From: Bog-473 sp963840245
GTDB taxonomy: Bacteria > Actinomycetota > Acidimicrobiia > Acidimicrobiales > RAAP-2
DNA: 64,000 nt
NCBI GenBank assembly: GCA_963840245.1
Contig: CAWIYI010000026.1
Coordinates: forward strand, 21,336 to 85,335
Direction of reading: 5' to 3'
A program made the translations under genes and the position numbers. Positions 7,872 through 15,924 of the stretch are shown in pieces. The notes below the pieces were generated by a model. The model was given only the letters and a program-made list of their open reading frames with translations. It was not told where the DNA came from and did not search any database. Position 1 is the first letter of the stretch. Each line of letters starts with the position of its first letter.

Positions 7872-9509
7872 ATGATCCCGTACTCCGAAGAGCGGTTCAC
7901 CAGGGACGAGGAAGCCGTGCTCCGGCGCTACGTCACGAACTTGGATCAGCCGGTATTTGCCCTGGTCAACCTGCCTGAAGTCGTCAAGGGAGCACTCTTC
8001 GCCCGCTACTCCCGCTCGCCCAAGAGCCTGCGGCGGCTCTTCCTCGACGAGTTCGTCGGGGACCTCGACATCTCGGGGGATGCGACCGTCGACGCGACCG
8101 TCGGACTGGCTCGTGCAGAGCAGCTCTACGAGAAGGTCTTCGTCGAGTACGGCGACGATTCGGTCGCACAGCTGGGCGGTGTCCACCTCGCCTGCGAGCA
8201 GGCCTCGAACGTGCTGTCGAAGGTGCTCGAGTGGGGACGTCTCATGGCGTACCTCGAGCAGTCGACCCGCTACATCGCGTACAACCAGCGGCTCGAGAAC
8301 GGGCAGTACCGCTACTTCCGACCGCCCGAGATACTCGACTCGGCCCACGGGGCCCGTTTCGTCGGAGAGATGGACCGGGTGTTCGACACCTATGGCGCAC
8401 TCCTGCCCCGCCTGCAGGCCTGGGTGGCCGAGCGTTTTCCCCAGCAGGCCGGCGACAGTGACTTCGTGTACCGCCAGGCCACCCGCGCCAAGTCACTCGA
8501 CGCGCTGCGCGGCCTTCTGCCGGCGGCGTCACTGTCGAACATCGGGATCTACGGCACCGGACAGTCCTACGAGCAGTTGCTCCTGCGGATGCGCGCGCAC
8601 CCGCTCCCCGAGGCTCGCCACTACGCCGAGATGATGCTGTTCGAGTTGCGCAAAGTGATCCCGTCCTTCCTCCAACGCGTCGACATCCCCGAGCGAGGTG
8701 GCGAGTGGTCGGAGTACATGGCGTCGACACGGGATCGCACGTCTCGTCTGGTTTCCCGTCTGTGGCCGCAGCTGGGAGCGCTCGACGCCCCCTCGGGCGG
8801 CGGCAGCGAGCCGGAGGTCACCCTGCTCGACTTCGACCCCGACGGGGAAGAGAAGGTCCTGGTTGCAGCTTGTTTCTCTCACCTCGGCTGCAGCGAGCGC
8901 GAGGCCGCCCGCCGGGTGCGGCTCCTCGGTCACGAGGACCGCGTGGCCTTGCTCGAGGCGTACGTCGGCGATCGGCGCAATCGCCGTCATCGTCCCGGAC
9001 GCGCCTTCGAGCGCACGGACTACCGGTTCGAACTCGTCACCGACTACGGCGCATTCCGCGACCTGCAACGCCATCGGATGCTCTCGATGGAGTGGCAACG
9101 TCTCGGCATCTCGCTCGGGTACGACATGCCGGAACTCGTCGCCGACGCCGGTCTGGCCGAACACTATGACGAGGCGATCGACCGGGCCGAGGAGCTCTAC
9201 CGCTCATTGGTTCCCGACTTCCCCGAGCAGGCTTCGTACGTGGTCGCGCTGGCCCACCGCATCCGCTACGTCATGCAGTTCAACGCGCGTGAGGCCATGC
9301 ACCTCATCGAACTCCGCTCAGGGGCACAGGGCCATCCCTCGTACCGGAGGGTGGCCCAACAGATGCACCGCGCCGTGGCGGAGGTCGCGGGGCACCGGGC
9401 ACTCGCCGAAGCGATGACGTTCGCCGACCACGGGGCGACCGACCTCGAGCGCCTCGAATCCGAGCGCCGGGCCGAACGCCGCCGGTCGGAAAAATCTGTA
9501 ACGCATTGA
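7872..9509 (+). CDS. ThyX-like (FAD-dependent thymidylate synthase family) tandem-domain protein
   Basis: The product has 545 residues, about twice the length of classical ThyX (220-250). The C-terminal half has ThyX-like signatures: LQRHRMLSMEWQRLG resembles the RHRxxSxNxxSxR substrate/FAD motif, and LIELRSGAQGHPSYRRVAQQMH resembles the ELRS-x2-Q motif. The N-terminal half (LPEVVKGALFARYSRSPKSLRRLF, then EYGDDSVAQLGGVHLACEQASNVLSKVLEWGRLMAYLEQSTRYI) looks like a second, more diverged copy. The Ser-Glu residues of the classical motif are altered, so thymidylate synthase activity is uncertain. Start ATG 7872 precedes the conserved SEERFT; 47 bases separate it from helY. Confidence 0.72.
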   Translation: MIPYSEERFTRDEEAVLRRYVTNLDQPVFALVNLPEVVKGALFARYSRSPKSLRRLFLDEFVGDLDISGDATVDATVGLARAEQLYEKVFVEYGDDSVAQLGGVHLACEQASNVLSKVLEWGRLMAYLEQSTRYIAYNQRLENGQYRYFRPPEILDSAHGARFVGEMDRVFDTYGALLPRLQAWVAERFPQQAGDSDFVYRQATRAKSLDALRGLLPAASLSNIGIYGTGQSYEQLLLRMRAHPLPEARHYAEMMLFELRKVIPSFLQRVDIPERGGEWSEYMASTRDRTSRLVSRLWPQLGALDAPSGGGSEPEVTLLDFDPDGEEKVLVAACFSHLGCSEREAARRVRLLGHEDRVALLEAYVGDRRNRRHRPGRAFERTDYRFELVTDYGAFRDLQRHRMLSMEWQRLGISLGYDMPELVADAGLAEHYDEAIDRAEELYRSLVPDFPEQASYVVALAHRIRYVMQFNAREAMHLIELRSGAQGHPSYRRVAQQMHRAVAEVAGHRALAEAMTFADHGATDLERLESERRAERRRSEKSVTH

Positions 9510-9555
9510 CCAGGAACAACCTTCGTTCTCCCTGGTGGGAGCACCCGAGAAGTCC

Positions 9556-9584
9556 TTGACGACCCCACCCCGGATTTGCCTAAT
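9556..9584 (+). promoter_or_regulatory. Candidate sigma70-type promoter
   Basis: TTGACG at 9556-9561 and CCTAAT at 9579-9584 are separated by 17 bases, in the 346-base gap between the ThyX-like gene and the DUF4193 gene. Transcription would begin near 9591 and give a leader of about 265 bases. Confidence 0.5.
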
Positions 9585-9855
9585 GTACGCCCAGTCCCCG
9601 ACGCTCCTAAGGACCTGCGGAAGAGCGATGCGCTGATGCGGCCAAGGGGGGGATGTGCTGTGAGAGGCGGTGGTTGGCCCTGCGGGTCGAGTAGAGAACG
9701 TGTTGCTTGCCTGGCCATCCAGGCGAGCAATATGGCGCCAAAGACCCCAGGGCCCTCCCGCCCCTTTCGAGCGATTCCTCGCCCTCCGAAACCGAGCGGG
9801 GATCTCGTTCACAGCGATTGAACGGTCTCTCGAAGCGTCTATGCTCCGCGCCACA
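9585..9855 (+). other. Long leader with a strong hairpin before the DUF4193 gene
   Basis: The gap holds no convincing gene. It contains a 12-bp inverted repeat (arms 9703-9714 and 9719-9730, CCAT loop, one G-U pair) that would make a very stable RNA hairpin. No U-run follows, so it is not an obvious terminator. I could not match it to SRP RNA, RNase P RNA, 6C RNA or a known riboswitch. A structured leader or small RNA is possible. Confidence 0.4.
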
Positions 9856-10371
9856 ATGGCGACGAAGAAGAAGGCCAAGGTCGAAGAAGTGGTGTCGGAG
9901 GCCCCCGAAGCAGACGACGCGGATGTCGCCGAGGACGATCTCGACGTCGACATCGACGACGCGGGGGAGATCGAAGACCTCGAACCCGTCGCGCTCGACG
10001 ACGATGACGACGACATCGTCGTCATCGACGAGGAGGAGGAGGACGATGCAGAGGTCGACGAGATCCTGATCCTGACCCCGTCGCCGGCGGCGGTCGTCGA
10101 GAAGTCCGGCGAGGGCGACGAGGAGGAGGAAGAGGAGGAGCCTGACGACGAGGACGTCGAGGCCAGCCTCGATGTGATCCTCAAGGAGCGCCTGGTCGTC
10201 GAGGACGAGCCCGAGGACGAGGAGGCCACGGACCAGGAGGACAAGACCGAGGGCAACGAACGCGTGCTGCCGAAGCAGCCCGACGAGTTCGTGTGTCGTT
10301 CGTGCTTCCTGGTCAAGCACCCGAGCCAGCTCGCAGACAAGAAGAAGATGCTCTGCCGGGATTGTGTCTGA
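9856..10371 (+). CDS. DUF4193 family acidic zinc-ribbon protein
   Basis: The product has 171 residues. The N-terminus is Lys-rich (ATKKKAKVEEV), the middle is an extremely acidic, low-complexity stretch of Asp and Glu (about residues 15-140), and the C-terminus is a compact zinc-ribbon: FVCRSCFLVKHPSQLADKKKMLCRDC, with CxxC and CxxC pairs. This C-terminal pattern is typical of DUF4193 in actinobacteria; the function is unknown. ATG 9856 is preferred to ATG 9841 because the family usually starts MAT. The stop overlaps the next GTG start by eight bases. Confidence 0.8.
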   Translation: MATKKKAKVEEVVSEAPEADDADVAEDDLDVDIDDAGEIEDLEPVALDDDDDDIVVIDEEEEDDAEVDEILILTPSPAAVVEKSGEGDEEEEEEEPDDEDVEASLDVILKERLVVEDEPEDEEATDQEDKTEGNERVLPKQPDEFVCRSCFLVKHPSQLADKKKMLCRDCV

Positions 10372-10903
10372 GGAATCCGACCCCGATGAACGGGAGGCTG
10401 CCAAGAGCCAGCTCCGACGGACCATCGATCTGTGCGTGGCAGCTCCGGTCGGCGTCGCGGTGTCCGTAGTCGAGGAGCTCCCCGAGCTGATCGCCGAGGG
10501 TCGGCGCCGCGTCGAGCTCCAACTCGGCAATGCGCTCGTCGTGGGGCGCTTCGTCGTCAACAAGAAGCAGCGTGACCTGTCGCAGCGCCTGAGTGGCCTC
10601 ATGGGCAGCGGATCGCCGCCGAAGGTGCCGGATGGAGGCGCCGGCCCGGTGCAAGCGCCTGCGCCGCCACCCGGCCCGGGACGTCCGGCTCCCGACCCGA
10701 CGGCGGCCGCGATCGTCGGACGTGCGTTGGCGGACTACGACACGCTCAGTGCGTCACAGGTGGTCCGCCGACTCGAGAGCCTGGGCCCCGAGGAGCTGCA
10801 GGCCGTCCAGCGCTACGAGGCCTCCACGCGCAACCGGCGCACGATCCTGAACCGGGCCGGCCAGGTTCTCGACGAACAGCTGCACGGGCCGACCGACTCC
10901 TGA
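10364..10903 (+). CDS. Conserved actinobacterial protein, two-domain, function unknown
   Basis: The product has 179 residues and a GTG start inside the end of the DUF4193 gene. The N-terminal 75 residues are amphipathic/helical (LRRTIDLCVAAPVGVAVSVVEELPELIAEGRRRVELQL). A Pro/Gly-rich linker follows, then a C-terminal helical module YDTLSASQVVRRLESLGPEELQAVQRYE...RRTILNRAGQVL. That last motif recurs in actinobacterial proteins, some annotated as lipid-droplet associated; I cannot confirm this here. Overlap with the upstream gene suggests co-translation. Confidence 0.6.
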   Translation: MSEESDPDEREAAKSQLRRTIDLCVAAPVGVAVSVVEELPELIAEGRRRVELQLGNALVVGRFVVNKKQRDLSQRLSGLMGSGSPPKVPDGGAGPVQAPAPPPGPGRPAPDPTAAAIVGRALADYDTLSASQVVRRLESLGPEELQAVQRYEASTRNRRTILNRAGQVLDEQLHGPTDS

Positions 10904-10906
10904 GGC

Positions 10907-11365
10907 ATGGAGCTGGCCCGACCCGCCCGTGCCGAGGACCGGCAGGCCTGCACACGGCTCCTCTCCCAGGCCTTGGTGGCCGCCGAATCCATGCGGGGGG
11001 GCGCCGCCCTGGTCGGTGACGACACGACGGTGAGCCTCCTGGAGCGTTGGACCAGGTCCGACGAAGGGGCCCACCTGGTGGTGGGGGAGTACGAGGGCGC
11101 GGTCGTCGGCCTCCTCGCCGTGACGGCCGGCGATGGCCCCAGGGGGCTCACGAATGGCCTGATCGAGTGCTGCTACGTGGAGACAGGCGCCCGGGGCGTG
11201 GGCGTGGGCACGGCGCTCATGGATGCCGCGCTCGGCTGGTGCACCGAGAGGGGCTGCGCCGGGGTGGACGCGCCGGCGCTGCCGGGGGACCGTACGACCA
11301 AGCAACGACTGGAGGCCGCCGGATTCTCCGCCCGCCTGCTGACCCTCAACCGCCGGTTGGACTGA
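10907..11365 (+). CDS. GNAT-family N-acetyltransferase
   Basis: The product has 152 residues. Acetyl-CoA-binding motif A is visible at ARGVGVGTALMDAALGWC (pattern R/Q-x2-G-x-G/A with G-V-G-V-G-T), followed by the usual beta5-alpha4 LPGDRTTKQRLEAAGFSAR segment. The N-terminal RPARAEDRQACTRLLSQAL is typical of the fold. The substrate cannot be inferred. It starts three bases after the previous stop and converges with the minus-strand gene 11346-12281, overlapping its end by 20 bases. Confidence 0.75.
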   Translation: MELARPARAEDRQACTRLLSQALVAAESMRGGAALVGDDTTVSLLERWTRSDEGAHLVVGEYEGAVVGLLAVTAGDGPRGLTNGLIECCYVETGARGVGVGTALMDAALGWCTERGCAGVDAPALPGDRTTKQRLEAAGFSARLLTLNRRLD

Positions 11366-12281
11366 ACCGGCGCTCGGTGTTCACCCTGCGGGGCGGTGGC
11401 GGCGGGATGCGGAGCCCGAGCAGCTTGGCCAGCGCAGGAACCGCACCGGCCGCGTTGCGGGCCGCCTGCTTCGCCACTTCGTCGTCGGGAATGCCCACCG
11501 GCTTGACGGTCCGACGCACCGGGGATGCCACCACCGCGTCGAGGAGGCGCATCCAGTCCTCCGGTGCCAGGTCGGCCGTCATGGCTTCCCCGGCGGCGGC
11601 GGCCAGCCTGACCGCCAGCTCGGCCGGGCACCGGGTGCCGGGCTCGGGCGGGCGGATGGAGGCCTCGACGGCCTGTTGCACCCGCCCATCGTTGAGCGCG
11701 TTCGTGATGCGGGCCAGCCACTCCTCGCGCAGCGCCGTCGTCCGCTGGTCGAGTGACTCCTGGAGCGCCTTGGCCAGGGTGCGCCCCTCCTCGTCGAGGT
11801 TCACGGTGCGCGAGGCCGCGACGACGGCCCGGAGCTCCCGCAGCCGATAGTCCTTCCCCGTCGCCTGCGCCACCGAGGCGCGATCCTTCCAGTCCGCCAG
11901 GCGCACCACCGGCAGCAGCTCGTCGGCCATGGCGAGGAGCGCGTCTGCAGCGACCGGAGGCTTCCCGGCGGCCTTGTTCGAGCTGTTCTGCGTTTCTATG
12001 GCTTGCCGGACCGCCTGCAGCCCGCCGCGGAGCAGCTGCTCGGCCACGGGGATCTGTTCGGGCCGCAAGGCCGCGAGCATGGAGTTGCGGTGGACGGTGG
12101 ACGTCGGCGCGACCGGCCGCTCCCCGCGAGCGGGACGACCGTCGCCCTCACCGGGTCGTCGACCACCGGGTCGACGAGGCCCACTGCCTCCACGCGCCGG
12201 TCGCTCGTCGCCGCGCTCGTCGCGCCGTCCCTCGCCGTCGGTGCGGCGACCGCCCGGGCGCCGGTCAGCGTCGCTCACCAT
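11346..12281 (-). CDS. Conserved protein with basic Arg/Gly-rich N-terminus, function unknown
   Basis: The product has 311 residues from ATG 12281. Residues 1-55 are Arg/Gly/Asp-rich (DRRPGGRRTDGEGRRDERGDE and similar), like disordered RGG nucleic-acid-binding tails. The rest is mostly alpha-helical (MLAALRPEQIPVAEQLLRGGLQAVRQAIETQN...). It starts within the end of the upstream gene 12265-12606 (17-base overlap), so the two form an operon. I do not recognise the family; RNA binding is only suggested by composition. Confidence 0.6.
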   Translation of the reverse strand: MVSDADRRPGGRRTDGEGRRDERGDERPARGGSGPRRPGGRRPGEGDGRPARGERPVAPTSTVHRNSMLAALRPEQIPVAEQLLRGGLQAVRQAIETQNSSNKAAGKPPVAADALLAMADELLPVVRLADWKDRASVAQATGKDYRLRELRAVVAASRTVNLDEEGRTLAKALQESLDQRTTALREEWLARITNALNDGRVQQAVEASIRPPEPGTRCPAELAVRLAAAAGEAMTADLAPEDWMRLLDAVVASPVRRTVKPVGIPDDEVAKQAARNAAGAVPALAKLLGLRIPPPPPRRVNTERRFSPTGG

Positions 12282-12606
12282 CGCCGTCGCGATCGCGCCG
12301 CCGCTTGTCCGAGCCCGGAGCCAGGATGACCGAGACATCGGGCGCCCGCCTCGGGGTGCCCTTGACCTCGATCCGGCCCTCGGTCTTCTCCGGAGAGCGG
12401 ACCGGCTTGGCCGCGGTCAGCGACAGGATCTCGATGCCCTCGAGCCCGATCTCGACCTCGGCCCGCAGCACGGCGCCGACGGTCTCACCGGGTGGCACGA
12501 GCGCGGCGCCGACCGTGCCCTTGGGCTGGCGCGCTCCGGCGGCGCGCCAGGTCCATGACCCGTCGCCCGTCTGGCTCGTCAATTCGATGTCGATCCGGCG
12601 TGACAT
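12265..12606 (-). CDS. Small conserved protein, function unknown
   Basis: The product has 113 residues and begins MSRRIDIELTSQTGDGSWTWRAAGARQPKG. It is beta-rich, with a GTVGAALVPPGETVGAVLRAEVEIGLEGIEI segment that looks like a small beta-barrel/OB-like domain, and a basic C-terminal tail. It is the first gene of a two-gene minus-strand operon with the Arg/Gly-rich protein. Its divergent partner is htrA, so a bidirectional promoter probably lies in 12607-12773. No specific function can be assigned. Confidence 0.6.
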   Translation of the reverse strand: MSRRIDIELTSQTGDGSWTWRAAGARQPKGTVGAALVPPGETVGAVLRAEVEIGLEGIEILSLTAAKPVRSPEKTEGRIEVKGTPRRAPDVSVILAPGSDKRRRDRDGDGERR

Positions 12607-12773
12607 GCGGCGGACACGCTACCTCGCCTGGCGCCCCAGCCCGATGCCGGGCCGCGATCGACAGCCCGTAACATGGGTCCGGACGTCCGCTGGACTGCGG
12701 GAGACGCCGGGACGGGCCATCTACCCACCGTGAAGCGGTGTGGACGAGCCATGTTCCCTTCAGGAGGATCCAC

Positions 12774-14417
12774 ATGAGTGAGGACACCGAGCAGACGGGG
12801 CCGGAGTCCTCTGCCGGCACACCCGAATCAGGCGCCGTACCGCCCCTCGAGGCAACGACGGCACCGGACGACGCCATGACCCCGGCACAGCCCACAGATG
12901 GAAGCCTGGAGGGCACAGCGCCCCCGCCACCAGAAGCACCGACGACCCAGCCCGCGGAGGCCGAGGAGGCCTCCGACGCCCCGGCGGCCGCTTCACCCAC
13001 GTATCCGCCGCCGAGCGCGCCATCGTCCTACCCACCGCCGCCACCGGGCGCCTGGACGCCACCGGCGGGGTACGAGAGCGGGCCCCCCACCCCGGTCACG
13101 CCCACCGCGATCCCCTTCTCCTACCCATCGTCCGCCGACGCGACCTATCCCGGTGGCGCCCCTTCACCCTCCAGCTCCGGGCGACGTTCGCCCGGCAGGC
13201 TGCGCTCGTGGCTCCCGGTGGCTCTCGTGGCCGCGCTGGTCGGCGGGGCCATCGGGGCGGGCGTCACCGCCCTGGCGAACAACAACGACGACAACGGCGC
13301 CAACATCACCATCCACGAATCCAGCGCGGCGCCCGGAGCAGCCGTCCTCAGCGGAAACGTCACCATCCCGCAACTCGTCAGCAGGGTGATCCCCGCCGTC
13401 GTTTCCATCGACGTCAAGTCGAACGGCGACGAGGACCAGGGGACCGGCATGATCATCACCTCCAGCGGGGAGATCCTCACCAACAACCACGTCATTGAGC
13501 TCTACAGCCAGGGGGGCAACACGGGGACCATCACGGTCACCGAGTACGGCCAGACCAAGGCGCTGCCCACCACGCTCGTCGGCTACGACCAGTCGAAGGA
13601 TCTGGCGCTGCTCAAGATCGACAACGCGTCGAACCTTCCCACCGTGACCTTCGGGAATTCGGGCAAGGCCGTCGTCGGGGACGCCGTCGTGGCCATCGGC
13701 AACGCGCTCGGGCTCGCCGCCGGCACGCCGACGGTCACCCAGGGCATCATCTCGGCGCTCGGGCGCTCGGTCACCGCAGGGGGAGCGGGCACCCAGACCG
13801 AGACGCTCCAGAACATGATCCAGACCGACGCCGCCATCAATCCCGGCAACTCCGGGGGGCCGCTGATCGACACTTCAGGCCAGGTCATCGGGATGAACAC
13901 CGCTGTCGCCGGGACATCGAGCGACGGGACGTCCTCCCAGAACATCGGCTTCGCCATCCCGGCCGCCTCGGTGGAATCGCTCATCTCCGAGCTCGAGAAG
14001 GGCGGACAGTCCGGCAACGGTGGCGGCTACCTCGGCGTCGACATCACCACGCTGACGCCTGCGCTGCGCCAGCAGTACGGGTTCACCCCCACGTCCGGCG
14101 CGGTGATCCTCAGCGTGGTCTCGGGATCGCCCGCGGACAAGGCCGGCCTGGTGCAAGGTGACGTGATCGTCAACATCAACGGCACCAACATCACGTCGTC
14201 CGACGATCTGCAGAAGGTCATCCAGAACTCCAAGGCCGGACAGTCCGTGTCGATCACGTACTACGTGGGGGACAGCAAACGGACCACCACGGCGACCCTC
14301 GGCAACCAGGCGGAGGCCCAACAGCAGCAGTCGGGCGGTAGCGGGACGACCAGCCCGTTCGGCGGGGGAGGATTCCCCGGGTTCGGGAACTCCGGCGGGA
14401 CCGGAGGAACCCCCTAG
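12774..14417 (+). CDS. htrA: Membrane-anchored HtrA/DegP-like serine protease with PDZ domain
   Basis: The product has 547 residues. A strong ribosome-binding site (AGGAGG at 12762-12767) fixes the ATG at 12774. Residues 1-140 are a Pro/Ala-rich cytoplasmic tail; about 145-168 is one transmembrane span; then comes an extracytoplasmic trypsin-like domain with catalytic His239 (TNNHVIE), Asp276 (KDLALLK) and Ser360 (GNSGGPL). A PDZ domain follows (GYLGVDI... to about 520) and a Gly/Phe-rich tail. Domain order matches actinobacterial PepD/HtrA proteases that handle misfolded envelope proteins. Confidence 0.93.
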   Translation: MSEDTEQTGPESSAGTPESGAVPPLEATTAPDDAMTPAQPTDGSLEGTAPPPPEAPTTQPAEAEEASDAPAAASPTYPPPSAPSSYPPPPPGAWTPPAGYESGPPTPVTPTAIPFSYPSSADATYPGGAPSPSSSGRRSPGRLRSWLPVALVAALVGGAIGAGVTALANNNDDNGANITIHESSAAPGAAVLSGNVTIPQLVSRVIPAVVSIDVKSNGDEDQGTGMIITSSGEILTNNHVIELYSQGGNTGTITVTEYGQTKALPTTLVGYDQSKDLALLKIDNASNLPTVTFGNSGKAVVGDAVVAIGNALGLAAGTPTVTQGIISALGRSVTAGGAGTQTETLQNMIQTDAAINPGNSGGPLIDTSGQVIGMNTAVAGTSSDGTSSQNIGFAIPAASVESLISELEKGGQSGNGGGYLGVDITTLTPALRQQYGFTPTSGAVILSVVSGSPADKAGLVQGDVIVNINGTNITSSDDLQKVIQNSKAGQSVSITYYVGDSKRTTTATLGNQAEAQQQQSGGSGTTSPFGGGGFPGFGNSGGTGGTP

Positions 14418-14419
14418 AG

Positions 14420-14920
14420 TCAGCCCGTCGTGCCCGCGGGAATGTCGAAGTTCCGGTCCGGATGGGCGGGCGGGACGTTCATGGAGCCGTTCGGGGTCCA
14501 GCCGCTGGCCTCGATGTCCTCGAGCACGTGGGCCATGTTGTAGGTGTCCTCCTCGTAGGAAAACTTGCCGTTGCCGGCATAGATCAGGCGGGAGTAGCCG
14601 GACTGCCGGTATGACGTCCCATCCGGCCGCGTCCTCGGCATGATCTGGGTCCACTTCACCACGACGTCGTTCCCCTCGATCGCGGTGAACTCAATGGGGA
14701 ACTTCCAGTCCTCCATGCCCAACATGGAATCCACCAGCCAGTGCGCGATGGCGTCGCGGCCCTCGATGCGCCCCCAGGCGCCGTCGATGTAGACCGCGTC
14801 CTCGGTGTAGAAGTCGGCCAGCACGCCGAAGGCATCGGGCTCCAGCCCATCGTCGATCCGCCGGCGTAGCTCGTGATAACGGTCCACCGTGGCCTGCACC
14901 TCGTCACGTGGAAACGGCAT
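14420..14920 (-). CDS. SnoaL/NTF2-like fold protein
   Basis: The product has 166 residues; start ATG 14920 follows a GGGAGG-type ribosome-binding site. VDRYHELRRRIDDG...FGVLADFYTEDAVYIDGAWGRIEGRDAIAHWL is the typical cone-shaped SnoaL/NTF2-like beginning, and IEFTAIEGNDVVVKWTQIMP supplies the beta sheet. Members bind or isomerise small molecules; the substrate is unknown here. It converges with htrA (two bases apart) and lies 19 bases downstream of ppa in the same direction. Confidence 0.7.
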   Translation of the reverse strand: MPFPRDEVQATVDRYHELRRRIDDGLEPDAFGVLADFYTEDAVYIDGAWGRIEGRDAIAHWLVDSMLGMEDWKFPIEFTAIEGNDVVVKWTQIMPRTRPDGTSYRQSGYSRLIYAGNGKFSYEEDTYNMAHVLEDIEASGWTPNGSMNVPPAHPDRNFDIPAGTTG

Positions 14921-14939
14921 GGTCGTTCCTCCCTCCCAG

Positions 14940-15449
14940 TTATCTGTCGGTCGCACGGTAGGCGATCCGGCACGACTCGAGCTCGGCCAGCGCGGCCGCT
15001 CGGTCCCCGAACCCCTGCACCTCGGTCGATTTCTCGGGCTCGAGGTCCTTGTAGATGCTGAAGAAATGGGCGATCTCGTTGCGCAGGTGCTCGGGCACGT
15101 CGCTGATGTCGTGCGCACCGTCCCACTGGGGGTCGTGTTCGAGGACGCAGATCAGCTTGGCGTCCACCCCCTTCTCGTCGCGCATGGAGAACACGCCCAG
15201 GATCCGTACCCGTAACAGACAGCCCGGGAAGGTGGGGTCGGCCACCAGCACCAGTGCGTCGAGCGGGTCCCCGTCGCCGGCCAGGGTGTCGGGGACGAAT
15301 CCGTAGTCCGCCGGATAGGTGGTGGCGGTGAAGAGGCGGCGGTCCAACCGGATCACGTGCCTCTCGTGGTCGTACTCGTACTTGTTGCGACTGCCGGTGG
15401 GGATCTCGACCACCACGTCGATCGCCTCGTCGGGGGGAGGAGAGCTCAC
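14940..15449 (-). CDS. ppa: Inorganic pyrophosphatase (family I)
   Basis: Soluble enzyme hydrolysing pyrophosphate to phosphate. The product has 169 residues. The substrate/metal residues are seen in EIPTGSRNKYEYD, YPADYGFVPDTLAGDGDPLDALVL (the DxDPxD active-site signature) and DPTFPGCLLRVRILGVF. The GTG start at 15449 overlaps the stop of the upstream VOC gene by four bases (GTGA). The length is normal for bacterial family I enzymes. Confidence 0.95.
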   Translation of the reverse strand: MSSPPPDEAIDVVVEIPTGSRNKYEYDHERHVIRLDRRLFTATTYPADYGFVPDTLAGDGDPLDALVLVADPTFPGCLLRVRILGVFSMRDEKGVDAKLICVLEHDPQWDGAHDISDVPEHLRNEIAHFFSIYKDLEPEKSTEVQGFGDRAAALAELESCRIAYRATDR

Positions 15450-15880
15450 GAAGGCGAGGGCGGCGGGCGGCGGAAGGCCGCGTCGACCGGGCTCATGATG
15501 CCGACCGCGTTGCCGTCAGGGTCGCTGACGACGGCGTAGCGCGCGCCCCAGAAGGCGTCATAAGGGTCCTGCTGGACGGGGACGCCCTCGGCGGCCAGGG
15601 CGGCGACGAGCGCATCGACCTCGGCGCGGGTCTCGACCTTGAAGCCGAGCACGGCCCCGCTCCCACCGGTCCAGCCCTCGTTCCACTGCGCTGCGAAGGT
15701 CCGGCTGTCCAGGTCGACGTCGAGAGGCGTGCTCTCCCCGTGCCGGGCGGAGACATGGTGCGCCGACCAGACCGGGTCGTGCTCGTCGCCGAAGTCCAGG
15801 CCGAGGCGGGCGTAGAAGGCGCGGCTGGCTTCGACGTCGCGCACGACGAGATTCACCTGGTCCAGACGGATCGGTGCCAT
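15446..15880 (-). CDS. VOC (glyoxalase/bleomycin-resistance fold) protein
   Basis: The product has 144 residues with one pair of beta-alpha-beta-beta-beta modules: IRLDQVNLVVRDVEASRAFYARLGLDF at the start and YAVVSDPDGNAVGIMSPVD at the end. Such single-domain proteins work as dimers and bind a metal or a drug-like ligand. The exact activity cannot be read from the sequence. It is translationally coupled to ppa by the GTGA overlap. Confidence 0.78.
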   Translation of the reverse strand: MAPIRLDQVNLVVRDVEASRAFYARLGLDFGDEHDPVWSAHHVSARHGESTPLDVDLDSRTFAAQWNEGWTGGSGAVLGFKVETRAEVDALVAALAAEGVPVQQDPYDAFWGARYAVVSDPDGNAVGIMSPVDAAFRRPPPSPS

Positions 15881-15924
15881 CTCGCCACCGTACCGCTCAG
15901 GACTGTCCTTCGGCCCGGCGGGAA

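Noticed and set aside
9590..9760. SRP RNA, RNase P RNA or 6C RNA in the leader before the DUF4193 gene
   Set aside because: The conserved cores of these RNAs (for example GGUCCGGAAGGAAGCAGC for SRP) are not present.
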